Source of the DNA: Saccharopolyspora_C sp047200635
Lineage (GTDB): Bacteria; Actinomycetota; Actinomycetes; Mycobacteriales; Pseudonocardiaceae
Assembly: GCF_047200635.1 (NCBI RefSeq)
Contig: NZ_JBJZOI010000020.1
Location: 68,910-132,909, forward strand
DNA length: 64,000 nucleotides
Direction of reading: 5' to 3'
The notes under the pieces are model-generated. The model was not told the DNA's origin. It worked only from the letters and a program-made list of their open reading frames with translations, and did no database searches. Below are positions 8,634 to 16,120 of this stretch, one piece after another (within the stretch, counting starts at the first letter, position 1; every line of letters starts with the position of its first letter). Made by a program: the position numbers and the translations under genes.

Positions 8634-8657
8634 CGCCGAGCGGAGCACCGCTCGGCG
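8634..8657. terminator. Hairpin terminator between two convergent secreted-peptidase genes
   Basis: Perfect 9-bp arms CGCCGAGCG and CGCTCGGCG with a 6-nt loop, 55 nt after the S15 peptidase stop. There is no U-tract, as is usual in actinobacteria. It could serve both strands. Confidence 0.55.
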
Positions 8658-8812
8658 ACCTGGCGGCACGGCGAGCCTCGGCGCCTTCCCCGCGAGGACA
8701 GCGATGTCGCCGTGCGGGCGGCCGCACCGGAGATCGCTCCCGCGACGAGGAAGCCGCCGAGGGTTCCGCCGTCCGCGCCCCGACCGGGCGGGGCGCGTCG
8801 GGTGGGGAGCCG

Positions 8813-9949
8813 TCAGCCCGTGACGAGGCTCAGGCCGAAGGCGCTGAGCGCCTCGCCGACCGGCTGGAAGTACGTGGTCCCGCCGGAACTGCAGTTGCCG
8901 GAACCGCCCGAGGTCATGCCCTGGGCCTGGTTCCCGCTGATGAACGAGCCGCCCGAGTCACCGGGCTCGGCGCACACGTTGGTCTGGGTCAGCCCGCTGA
9001 CCGAACCCTCCGCGTAGCGGACGGTCTGGTTCAGCGCCCGCACCGTGCCGCAGTGCCAGCCGGTCGTCGAACCGGAGCGGCAGACCGAGGACCCGGTGGG
9101 GGCGACGCTGTGCCCGGAGACGACCCGCGCGCTGCCGTTGTACATGTTCACCCACGGCCGGGCCGTCCAGTTGCTGTTCGCCGAGACCCAGGCGTAGTCG
9201 TTGCCGGGGAACGAGGACCCCTGGAACGAGCCGAGCGCCGCCTGGTTGTAGCCGGAGGCCGAGGTGCCCCGGGTGCCGCAGTGCCCGGCGGTGACCATGC
9301 CCGAGCCACCGGAGGAGGTGCGCACCGGGAAGCCGACCGAGCACCGGCCACCGCCCATGTAGTAGGCGTCCCCGCCGACCAGGTCGTAGAGCGGGCGCGG
9401 CGCCTCGTCGACCTCGCGGACCCGCACCGGCGCGCCCGCGGTCGCCTCGGCCAGGTAGTCGTCGGCGGCCGCGTCCCGGGTCGCGGCGTGCACGTCGACG
9501 ACCACGGTGTTCGCCCGCTCGTCCACGTACCAGCCGGTGATCGACGCCGGGGCGCTGGCCTCGGTGCGGTCCAGCTCGGCCAGGGCCGCGTCGAGCTCCG
9601 CGCTGCTGTGCCGCACGAGCTGCGCCCGCGCCCCGGCGCGCTCGACCTCGGGGATCTTCGCGGCGTCGGTGACGCCGACGACGAGGTCCCCGCTGGCCGC
9701 GTCGAAGTGCGCGCCGCCGAAGGTCGCGCCCAGCGAGCGGCTCAGCGACTCGTCGAGCCGCCGGGCGGTGTCCTCCTGCGCCAGGCGGGTGCGTGCCTGC
9801 TGCTCGGACAGGCCCAGGTCGCGCTGCATCGCGGCGACCAGGTCCGGATCCAGCGGCGACGCGGCCGCGACCGGGCTCATCGCCGCGGTCACGGTGCCCG
9901 CGACGAGCAGCGCCGCGCTGGTCAACCGAAGGGTTCGCTTCCGACTCAT
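8813..9949 (-). CDS. Secreted S1-family serine protease (streptogrisin/alpha-lytic type) preproenzyme
   Basis: This is a 378-residue pre-pro-protease. The signal peptide is about 1-31 (LLVAGTVTAAMSPVAAA). An alpha-lytic-type prodomain (about 32-188) acts as an intramolecular chaperone. The mature chymotrypsin-fold domain starts near DLVGGDAYYMGGG. The catalytic triad is H223 (TAGHCG), D251 (GNDYAW) and S332 (PGDSGGS). Six cysteines in the mature part (203, 224, 290, 300, 326, 353) fit three disulfides. The ATG at 9949 has a GGGAGA site 6-7 nt upstream; longer upstream frames are shadows. It should be secreted and self-activating. It is single, converging on the S15 peptidase and divergent from maf. 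Confidence 0.95.
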   Translation of the reverse strand: MSRKRTLRLTSAALLVAGTVTAAMSPVAAASPLDPDLVAAMQRDLGLSEQQARTRLAQEDTARRLDESLSRSLGATFGGAHFDAASGDLVVGVTDAAKIPEVERAGARAQLVRHSSAELDAALAELDRTEASAPASITGWYVDERANTVVVDVHAATRDAAADDYLAEATAGAPVRVREVDEAPRPLYDLVGGDAYYMGGGRCSVGFPVRTSSGGSGMVTAGHCGTRGTSASGYNQAALGSFQGSSFPGNDYAWVSANSNWTARPWVNMYNGSARVVSGHSVAPTGSSVCRSGSTTGWHCGTVRALNQTVRYAEGSVSGLTQTNVCAEPGDSGGSFISGNQAQGMTSGGSGNCSSGGTTYFQPVGEALSAFGLSLVTG

Positions 9950-10313
9950 CGTGTGTCTCCCTCGAAATCCGGTGGTGCGGAAATGGGGTGAGCGGCGCGT
10001 CCGGGACTCGACTTCGGGCGCGCGGGGCCTCGCCGGGCACAGCTGCCCGGGCCGGCGGAGAGCGGCTCCGGCCTGCGGCCGGGAGCGGAGCGGATCCACG
10101 TGCGAACGGGTGGAACCGACGAGGGGAGTCCCTCGCCCGCGGTCCCGCCCGGCCGTCGCCGAACGGGCCCGCGAAGAGGACATTAGGAATCTTCCACCAC
10201 GACCAGGCACCGCCAATGGGGCTACGCCGTTCCCTGTGAACGCACGTCTCCGCACCGCACAGCGCCGCGAGCCGGCCGGTCGGCGTCCGGCCGGCCCCGG
10301 CTACAGTCGGCGC
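9950..10313. other. Divergent intergenic region between the S1 protease and maf
   Basis: This 364-nt spacer carries the promoters of both flanking genes. On the minus strand a TAATGT hexamer around 10190 is a possible -10 element for the protease, but no convincing -35 is seen. No gene or stable repeat was found. Confidence 0.4.
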
Positions 10314-10937
10314 GTGCGCTTCGTCCTCGCCTCCGCGTCCCCCGCCCGCCTCGCCGTGCTGCGCGCCGCGGGCATCGATCCCGACGTGCGGGTGTCCGGT
10401 GTGGACGAGGACGCGATCGCCGCCGCGCTCACCGATCCCGCGCCCGCCGAACTGGTCACCGCGCTCGCCCTGGCCAAGGCCGAGGCGGTGCTCGCCGGGC
10501 TGCGCGCCGAGGACGAGCCGGGTGAGGCCGTGGTGGTCGGCTGCGACTCGATGCTGTCCCTGCACGGCGAGGTCGTCGGCAAGCCCGGCGAGCCTGAGAT
10601 CGCCGCGAAGCGGTGGCGCGGCATGGCCGGGAGCACCGGCGAGCTGCTCACCGGGCACGCGGTCGTCCGGCTGCGCGACGGCGAGGTGGTCGCCCGCGCC
10701 CAGGGCCACCGGGGCACCGCGGTCCGCTTCGCGGAGCCGAGCGAGGAGGAGCTGGCGGCCTACATCGGCTCCGGCGAGCCCCTGGGGGTCGCGGGCGGGT
10801 TCACGCTGGACGGCCTCGGCGGCTGGTTCGTGGAGGGCGTGGACGGCGACCCGTCGAGCGTGATCGGCATCAGCCTCCCGCTGACCCGGAACCTGCTGTC
10901 CGAGGTCGGGCTGCGCGTCACCGATCTCTGGCGCTGA
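10314..10937 (+). CDS. maf: Maf-family nucleotide pyrophosphatase
   Basis: This 207-residue protein begins MRFVLASASPARLAVLRAAGI, the Maf/ITPase nucleotide-binding signature (normally LASxSPxR). It contains VVGCDSMLSLHGEVVGKPGE (conserved catalytic Asp, metal and substrate loop) and ends with GGFTLDGLGGWFVEGVDGDPSSVIGISLP, the family C-terminal motif. Maf proteins hydrolyse non-canonical or modified NTPs such as dTTP, UTP, m5UTP or pseudo-UTP and thus clean the nucleotide pool; an effect on septum formation is known for some. The GTG at 10314 is the point where family similarity starts. The gene also lies near birA in mycobacteria (Rv3282/Rv3279c), in agreement with this window. Confidence 0.93.
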   Translation: MRFVLASASPARLAVLRAAGIDPDVRVSGVDEDAIAAALTDPAPAELVTALALAKAEAVLAGLRAEDEPGEAVVVGCDSMLSLHGEVVGKPGEPEIAAKRWRGMAGSTGELLTGHAVVRLRDGEVVARAQGHRGTAVRFAEPSEEELAAYIGSGEPLGVAGGFTLDGLGGWFVEGVDGDPSSVIGISLPLTRNLLSEVGLRVTDLWR

Positions 10938-11032
10938 CGGACCGCCCGTCGCCCTCGATCACCGGTGAACGCGGCCACATTTTCACTCGTTCAGGATGGT
11001 TCGGACCTGACTCCGGGTTACAACTGGCCGCA

Positions 11033-11110
11033 ATGGGAACTCAGCGGTGGTACCTGACCTCGCGCCTGCACGTCGATCTGCGACGGCAGGCCAGCTGCAC
11101 CTGTCCCTGA
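11033..11110 (+). CDS. Cys-containing leader peptide upstream of a symporter gene
   Basis: This 25-codon ORF carries the core LTSRLHVDLRRQAS and ends Cys-Thr-Cys-Pro-stop. The R-x-HVDL-x-R core is that of short actinobacterial leader peptides, several of which precede sulfur-assimilation genes and act as cysteine-responsive attenuators in mycobacteria. No Shine-Dalgarno sequence precedes the ATG; a TACAAC hexamer at 11019-11024 ends 8 nt before it, compatible with a leaderless transcript beginning at the start codon. Strong hairpins follow at once, before the dicarboxylate/cystine-type symporter at 11263. Ribosome stalling at the two Cys codons could control readthrough. The peptide call rests on the motif and its setting; the regulatory mechanism is inferred. 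Confidence 0.75.
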   Translation: MGTQRWYLTSRLHVDLRRQASCTCP

Positions 11111-11124
11111 CCGGTCCCGAGCCC

Positions 11125-11168
11125 GGTCCGGCCCCGCGCCGGACCCCGCCCCCGCGCTGATCGCGGGG
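11125..11168 (+). promoter_or_regulatory. Candidate attenuator with two competing hairpins
   Basis: Hairpin 1: GGTCCGG (11125-11131) pairs with CCGGACC (11139-11145). Hairpin 2: CCCCGCG (11150-11156) pairs with CGCGGGG (11162-11168). The 7-nt loop of hairpin 1 is itself CCCCGCG (11132-11138), so the 3' arm of hairpin 2 can pair with either copy, giving mutually exclusive structures. It lies 15 nt after the leader-peptide stop and 94 nt before the symporter start. Confidence 0.55.
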
Positions 11169-11262
11169 CCCGCTCGGCGGTTCCGGCCCTCCCGCGCGCG
11201 CTCGCGCGCACCCTCCCCCGGCGCCCGCGCGCCGTCCGGATCTCGCAGTCAGGAGACTTCCC

Positions 11263-12612
11263 GTGTCCACCTCACCCGCTTCGAGCGACGAACAGCCGCA
11301 ACGGCGGTCGCCCAGGTTCGCCTTCAACCCGAAGCTGTTCGCCGTGGCGGTCGTCGCCTCGCTGGTGCTCGGCGCGCTGCTGGGCTGGGTCGCGAAGGCG
11401 ACCGGGGCGCAGTGGCTGATCACGACGCTGGACACGATCGGCTCCACGTTCACCGATCTGCTCACCTTCACGGTGCTGCCGCTGATCTTCACCGCCATCG
11501 TCGTGGGGATCACCAGCCTGCGCTCGGTGGGCGGCGGCCGGACCGCCGCCCGGCTCGGGGGCCGGACCGCGCTGTGGTTCGCGATCACCTCGCTGATCGC
11601 CGTGGTGATCGGCCTCGCCGTGGGCCGGCTCGTGCAGCCGGGTCAGGGCCTGGTGCTCGAACCCGATCCGGAGCGGCTGCGCTCCATCGGGGAGAAGACG
11701 CAGGGCTCCTGGCTGGACCTGATCACCGGGCTGGTCCCGGGCAACCTGGTCAGCGCCTTCGCCGAGGGCGAGACGCTGCAGGTGGTGTTCGTGGCGCTCA
11801 TCATCGGCGCCGCCGCCTACAGCCTCGGGGACACCGCGAAGCCCTTCGTGGAGTTCAACCGCTCCCTGTTCGAGGTGATCCAGCGCGTGCTGGGCTGGAT
11901 CATCCGGCTCGCCCCGCTGGGCACCCTGGGCCTGATCGGCAACGCGGTGGCCACCTACGGCAACGAGTTCTTCGCACCGCTGCTGAAGCTGATCGGCGCC
12001 ACCTACCTGGGTTGCGCGCTCGTGCTGTTCGCGGTCTACCCGGTGCTGCTGCGCTTCGTCGCGAAGGTCAGCCCCGCGACCTTCTTCGCGAAGGCCTGGA
12101 CGGTGCTGCAGTTCGCCTTCGTCTCCCGCTCCTCCGGAGCGAGCCTGCCGCTGAGCAGGCAGACCGCCGAGAACCTCGGGGTGAGCAGGTCCTACGCGAA
12201 CTTCGCGGTGCCGCTGGCGACGACGACCAAGATGGACGGCTGCGCGGCGATCTACCCGGCGGTGGGCGCGATCTTCATCGCGAACCTCTTCGGCATCCAG
12301 CTCGGCATCGCGCAGTACCTGACGATCGTCGCGGTCGCGGTGTTCGGCTCGATCGCCACCGCCGGGGTCACCGGCTGGTTCACCATGCTCACGCTCACGC
12401 TGGGCGCGCTCGGGTTCCCGCCGGAGGTCGTGGCCACCGGCATCGCGATCGCCTACGCGGTCGACCCGATCATGGACATGATGCGGACGGCGACGAACGT
12501 GGCGGGGCAGATCGTGGTGCCCGTCGTCGTCGCGCGCGGCGAGGGCCTCCTCGACGACGAGGTGCTGAACGCCAAGAGCGACCCCCCGCTGCTGTCCGGC
12601 GCTCCCGCCTGA
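11263..12612 (+). CDS. Dicarboxylate/amino acid:cation symporter (DAACS family), possibly cystine importer
   Basis: This 449-residue inner-membrane transporter has the GltPh/GltT/TcyP fold: about eight membrane helices and two re-entrant hairpins. Visible family motifs are SRSSGASLP (HP1 tip), TTTKMDGCA (helix 7, the cation-binding NMDG region, here KMDG) and VDPIMDMMRTATNVAGQ (helix 8), keeping the Asp, Arg and Asn that bind substrate. The Asp that closes helix 8 in sodium-coupled members is Gln here, which may mean altered ion coupling. Known substrates in the family include glutamate, C4-dicarboxylates and L-cystine; the Cys-bearing leader upstream favours cystine, by inference only. GTG start with GGAGA site. 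A GC-rich hairpin follows. Confidence 0.88.
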   Translation: MSTSPASSDEQPQRRSPRFAFNPKLFAVAVVASLVLGALLGWVAKATGAQWLITTLDTIGSTFTDLLTFTVLPLIFTAIVVGITSLRSVGGGRTAARLGGRTALWFAITSLIAVVIGLAVGRLVQPGQGLVLEPDPERLRSIGEKTQGSWLDLITGLVPGNLVSAFAEGETLQVVFVALIIGAAAYSLGDTAKPFVEFNRSLFEVIQRVLGWIIRLAPLGTLGLIGNAVATYGNEFFAPLLKLIGATYLGCALVLFAVYPVLLRFVAKVSPATFFAKAWTVLQFAFVSRSSGASLPLSRQTAENLGVSRSYANFAVPLATTTKMDGCAAIYPAVGAIFIANLFGIQLGIAQYLTIVAVAVFGSIATAGVTGWFTMLTLTLGALGFPPEVVATGIAIAYAVDPIMDMMRTATNVAGQIVVPVVVARGEGLLDDEVLNAKSDPPLLSGAPA

Positions 12613-12620
12613 TCACCCGC

Positions 12621-12660
12621 GCCCCGGTCCGGTCCGGACTCCTTCCGGCCGGTCCGGGGC
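12621..12660 (+). terminator. GC-rich hairpin after the symporter gene
   Basis: GCCCCGG (12621-12627) pairs with CCGGGGC (12654-12660). After a one-base mismatch, a further CCGG/CCGG pairing extends the stem. It lies 8 nt after the stop; no U-tract. Confidence 0.5.
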
Positions 12661-12686
12661 GTTGTCCGGGGGCCTAGGATGACGGC

Positions 12687-13031
12687 GTGCGCGCGAGGGA
12701 CAGGGACCTGCGGATCGGCGACGCCGAGCGGGAGACCGCGATCAACCGGCTCGGCGAGCACCTCACGGCGGGCAGGCTGGACGTGGTCGAGTACGACGAG
12801 CGCTGCGCCACCGCCGCGGGCGCCCGCAGCAGGGCCGAGCTCGACGCGCTGTTCGCCGACCTCCCCGGCGCGCGTCCCGACCGGAGCCGGAAGCGGGTGC
12901 CGCGCGGCGAGGTCCTGTTCGGGCTGGCGGGAGCGGCGCTGCTGCTGGTGCTGGTCGCGCTCACCCGGGACCTGTGGCTGCTGGGCTTCCTCGCCGTCTT
13001 CGGGGTCGCCTGGGTGCTGCGCCGCCGTTGA
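12687..13031 (+). CDS. DUF1707 membrane protein
   Basis: This 114-residue protein has an N-terminal DUF1707 domain (about 1-55: RIGDAERETAINRLGEHLTAGRLDVVEYDERCATA, the usual SHOCT-like pattern). A basic linker follows, then a C-terminal hydrophobic part with two closely spaced helices (about 72-90 and 94-110). The family is abundant in actinomycetes and has no settled function; the N-terminal domain is thought to mediate protein or membrane contacts. GTG start. It precedes the DUF3558/PE-PPE-like cassette on the same strand, but the 62-nt gap gives no evidence of co-transcription. Confidence 0.85.
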   Translation: MRARDRDLRIGDAERETAINRLGEHLTAGRLDVVEYDERCATAAGARSRAELDALFADLPGARPDRSRKRVPRGEVLFGLAGAALLLVLVALTRDLWLLGFLAVFGVAWVLRRR

Positions 13032-13093
13032 CGACTCGCGAAGCACGAGCGAGTTCACCCGGGACCGGCGGTGCTTTCGTTACGGTGAACGCC

Positions 13094-13828
13094 ATGCACA
13101 GCTCGCGGACCGCCCCAGCGCGGAGCCGGTGGGTGCCCGCGCGGATGACCGGGGCGTGCGCGGCAGGCCTGCTCGCCCTCTCCGGGTGCGGTTTGCTGCG
13201 CTCCGAGCCCGCTGCCGAGACCCCCGCTCCGCTCCCGCCGCCGCCCGCCCCGACCTCCAGCGCGCCGCCGCCCCCGCCGCCGCGGCCGTTCGAGCTCAGC
13301 ATGGTCGACGTCGACCCGTGCGAACTGCTCACCGCGGACCAGCGCGGGCAGCTCGGCTTCAACCGGGATCCGCTGGCGGACACCGAGGGCGGCTTCGGCG
13401 ACGCCCCCACCTGCTCGTTCCGCAACACCACCGCGAAGGTCGGCGCCCGGCTGTCGCTGATCACGACCGAGGCCATGGACGTCTGGACCGACGACACCGC
13501 CCAGGTGCAGGCCACCCCGGTGATCGTGCACGGGTTCCCGGCGCTGGTCATCAAGACCCCGGACCTCGACCTGTCCTGCAACGTGGCGGTGGACGTCGCC
13601 GAGGGCGAGCACCTGGACGTGCTCTACCGCGACGACGGCGGCCAGCCCGCGCCCCCGCTGGACGCCCTGTGCGCTGGAGCGCGGCGGGTCGCGGAGGACG
13701 CGGTGGCCTCGCTGGCGAACCCGGCCCCGCAGACCTCCGGGAGCACCACCGGGTCGGCCGAGGACTCGACCGCGAGCACCAGCTCCGACTCCTCGGAGCC
13801 ACTGGTCTCCCCCCGCCCGACGGAGTGA
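13094..13828 (+). CDS. DUF3558-family lipoprotein
   Basis: This 244-residue lipoprotein has a basic N terminus and hydrophobic core ending in the lipobox LLALSGC (cleavage before the Cys). A Pro-rich linker follows, then the DUF3558 domain (about 70-205) beginning MVDVDPCELLTADQRGQLGF, with conserved cysteines in CELL, CSF, CNV and CAG positions. A Ser/Thr-rich tail closes the protein. DUF3558 lipoproteins are numerous in Saccharopolyspora and relatives and often lie beside PE/PPE-like and EspG genes, as here. Function is unknown; it is presumably attached to the outer leaflet of the membrane. ATG at 13094 chosen over a GTG 9 nt upstream. Confidence 0.88.
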   Translation: MHSSRTAPARSRWVPARMTGACAAGLLALSGCGLLRSEPAAETPAPLPPPPAPTSSAPPPPPPRPFELSMVDVDPCELLTADQRGQLGFNRDPLADTEGGFGDAPTCSFRNTTAKVGARLSLITTEAMDVWTDDTAQVQATPVIVHGFPALVIKTPDLDLSCNVAVDVAEGEHLDVLYRDDGGQPAPPLDALCAGARRVAEDAVASLANPAPQTSGSTTGSAEDSTASTSSDSSEPLVSPRPTE

Positions 13829-13964
13829 TCTCCGGCGAACGCCGCGTCCCGGTGCGGCCGAACGGCCGAGGAGTGTTGATACTCACCGCGTTTGGAGCAC
13901 TCCCCACGGTGACGAATAGTGATTAGAGTGAGCGCGGACGTCTTACCCGTGGGAGGGAAACCCC

Positions 13965-14351
13965 GTGCCGTTGCACCTGCCGTCGGGGGACGGCCCGCCG
14001 GATTCCACCGCGCCACCGGGACTGCCCGGCGCGGGGGGATCCATGCGCGTCGACCCCACCGCCATCCCGAGCCTCGTGAGCGCCTTGCAGTCCTCGCTGG
14101 ACCAGGTGGGCGTCGAGATCGAGCACGCCATCACCGAGCTGCGCATCCGGCCGTGGGCCGGGGACCCGATCAGCAGCACCGCGGCCGAGCAGTTCAACCA
14201 GCGCTCGGTCGGCGGCGACCAGGACGCGCTGACCGCCCTGTGCGGCTACCGCGACCAGCTCCAGTCCGCGGCGGAGTCGTTGCAGCTGGCCAACCAGCAC
14301 TACCAGGACACCGACGACGTGAACGTGGTGCGGCTCGGCGGAGGGTGCTGA
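13965..14351 (+). CDS. PE-like / WXG100-type ESX substrate
   Basis: This 128-residue protein has a short Pro/Gly-rich N terminus (about 1-25). Two amphipathic helices follow (DPTAIPSLVSALQSSLDQVG and about 85-115), joined by a turn containing RPWAGDPISSTAAEQFN, which resembles the W-x-G turn of ESX substrates. It is the first of three tightly linked genes (31 nt to the PPE-like gene, which overlaps EspG), exactly the PE-PPE-EspG order, so it is probably the heterodimer partner of the PPE-like protein. GTG start with a GGGAGGG site 7 nt upstream. The family call relies on context and helical hairpin shape; the sequence is not close to mycobacterial PE proteins. Confidence 0.7.
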   Translation: MPLHLPSGDGPPDSTAPPGLPGAGGSMRVDPTAIPSLVSALQSSLDQVGVEIEHAITELRIRPWAGDPISSTAAEQFNQRSVGGDQDALTALCGYRDQLQSAAESLQLANQHYQDTDDVNVVRLGGGC

Positions 14352-14382
14352 CCATGACCGCCCACGCGGAAGGCGGGACCCG

Positions 14383-15249
14383 ATGAGCGACCACCGCTGG
14401 CAGGGCTACCGCCACGAAGAGCTCTACGAGCAGATCCACCAGGGTCCGGGAGCGGACGCCTCGACGGACTCGGTGCGGCGCTGGAGCGAGCTCACCCGCA
14501 CCCTCGGCGAGATCGACGGCGACCTGGCCGCCGCGCTGAACTCCGCCATGTCCGGCTGGCAGGGCGCCGCGGCCGACAACGCGCGGGGCGGCCTCCGACC
14601 GCTGGGCGACTGGGCGCAGCAGGCGCAGCAGGCCGCCGAGCTGATGCGGGACCGCACCGAGCAGCAGGCCGCCTTCATCGGCAAGGCCCGCGCCGACATG
14701 CCGCGCCCGCAGCCGGTGACCACCGAGGACCCGGGCTCCGCGATCACCGGACTGGTGCACCTGTTCGGCGGGCAGACCGACTACGAGGTGCAGGAGTCGC
14801 GGCAGAACGCGGCCGAGCAGCGCGCCTTCGAGGTGATGCGCACCTACGAGCAGTCCACCCGGGCGAACACGACCTCGCTGGCCTCCTTCGCCCCGCCGCC
14901 GCAGGTGGTCGTCGACGCCACGGCGGGCGCGCCCGGCGGCGCGCGGAGCTGGCAGCAACCGTCGGTCACGATCAGCTGGGGCGGCACCCCGGTCCCGGCG
15001 CCGCGCGGCGCCGCCGGATCCACCCCCGGGCAGTCCGCCCGGAGGCAGTCCGGGCGGGGCGGCGCGGGGCGCGGCTCGGAGCGCGGGCGCGGCACGCACC
15101 CGGCGAGCGCGAGCGGTGGCCGGGCACGGCGCCGGGAGGACGACGTGGTGGACCGCGAGGTGACCGAGCGGATCGGCGGCGGCGACGGGTTCTTCGACGC
15201 CCCGCAGACCCTCTCCCGCCCGGTCATCGGCGGTGATCCCGGGCGATGA
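14383..15249 (+). CDS. PPE-domain protein, type VII secretion substrate
   Basis: This is a 288-residue protein. Residues ~1-170 form a PPE/WXG-like helical domain: WQGYRHEELYEQIHQGPG opens it, MSGWQGAAADNARGGLRPLG provides the W-x-G turn, and a long helix follows (DWAQQAQQAAELMRDRTEQQ). The C-terminal ~120 residues are Gly/Arg/Ser-rich, low complexity and basic. It would pair with the PE-like protein upstream and be recognised by the EspG chaperone encoded next; the EspG start overlaps its end (15246-15249). No ESX membrane components (EccB-E, MycP) are in the window, so secretion would depend on a distant locus. ATG with GGAAGGCGGG site. Confidence 0.82.
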   Translation: MSDHRWQGYRHEELYEQIHQGPGADASTDSVRRWSELTRTLGEIDGDLAAALNSAMSGWQGAAADNARGGLRPLGDWAQQAQQAAELMRDRTEQQAAFIGKARADMPRPQPVTTEDPGSAITGLVHLFGGQTDYEVQESRQNAAEQRAFEVMRTYEQSTRANTTSLASFAPPPQVVVDATAGAPGGARSWQQPSVTISWGGTPVPAPRGAAGSTPGQSARRQSGRGGAGRGSERGRGTHPASASGGRARRREDDVVDREVTERIGGGDGFFDAPQTLSRPVIGGDPGR

Positions 15250-16052
15250 TCGGCGGCGCCGCCCTCCCCGGGGCCGGCCCCGTCCGGTTGTCCGCGTTGG
15301 AGTTCGACGTGCTCGCCGAGCACCTGGGACTGGAGACGCTGCCGCTGGTGCTGCGGGTGCCCTCGCCGGGCCGGACCTGGTCGGAGCGCGCGGAACTCGC
15401 GGACTCCGCCTGGGCCGCGCTGGACCGGCGGCGCCTCGGCGACCGCCACGACCTCGACCCGGCGCTGGAGCGGATGCTGCTGCTGCTCGCCCGACCGTTG
15501 TCGGAAGTGGACGGGCGGACCTGGTTCGAGCGCAGCGTGCGGGTGCTGGCGGCCTCCGGCGTTCCGGACGGCAGCGGTGCGGACGCGGTGCTCGTGGTCA
15601 AGGACGAGGACCAGCTGACCCTGCGGCCGGTCTCGGCGGCGGGCCTGGTGCGGGAGGCGACCTCGGTGCTGCCCCCGCTGTCGGCGGGCCCCGGCCGTTC
15701 GGTGACGGTGCCCAGCGCGGACCTCGACGCGGCCGCCGACGCCACCGGTGGCGACCCGGAGGCGCTGGAAGGGGAGCTGGTGCGTCGCGGGGTGCGCGGC
15801 GACGACGCGGAGGTGCTGACCTCGATGGTCCGGGAGGCGGGCGCGCGCGGGCAGTTCGGCGCCGCCGTGCGCGACCGGCTGGGCCGCCGGGTGCGGGCGC
15901 CCCGGGTCGTCGGCTTCTTCGACACCCCGCGCGGCCGCTACGCGCAGGTGCGGCGGAACTCGCCCTCCGGTGACTCCTGGAGCACGATCTCCCCCGCCGA
16001 TTCCCGTCGCCTGGTCGCCCACGTCGAAGAGCTGCTCGGCGACGTTCCCTGA
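15246..16052 (+). CDS. espG: ESX secretion-associated protein EspG
   Basis: This 268-residue cytosolic chaperone binds PE-PPE heterodimers near the EspG-binding tip of PPE and delivers them to the type VII apparatus. Family features include the N-terminal LSALEFDVLAEHLGLETLPLVLRV, a middle beta-sheet region with AVLVVKDEDQLTLRPVS and the C-terminal VVGFFDTPRGRYAQVRR plus DSWSTISPADSRRLVAHVEELL. The ATG overlaps the PPE-like stop by four bases (ATGA), so the two are co-translated. A strong hairpin follows. Its presence confirms that the two preceding small genes are a type VII substrate pair. Confidence 0.88.
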   Translation: MIGGAALPGAGPVRLSALEFDVLAEHLGLETLPLVLRVPSPGRTWSERAELADSAWAALDRRRLGDRHDLDPALERMLLLLARPLSEVDGRTWFERSVRVLAASGVPDGSGADAVLVVKDEDQLTLRPVSAAGLVREATSVLPPLSAGPGRSVTVPSADLDAAADATGGDPEALEGELVRRGVRGDDAEVLTSMVREAGARGQFGAAVRDRLGRRVRAPRVVGFFDTPRGRYAQVRRNSPSGDSWSTISPADSRRLVAHVEELLGDVP

Positions 16053-16054
16053 GC

Positions 16055-16092
16055 GAGCGGCCCGCCCGCCCCACCGGGCGAACGGGCCGCTC
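16055..16092. terminator. Bidirectional terminator between espG and glpD
   Basis: Perfect 10-bp arms GAGCGGCCCG (16055-16064) and CGGGCCGCTC (16083-16092), with further GC pairing inside the loop. It begins 2 nt after the espG stop, between two convergent genes. Confidence 0.7.
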
Positions 16093-16120
16093 ATCGCTGC
16101 GCGGGCGTGCCGCGCGGCGG

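Noticed and set aside
8580..8812. Possible small gene between the two secreted peptidases
   Set aside because: Only low-complexity frames; the space is explained by a hairpin between convergent genes.
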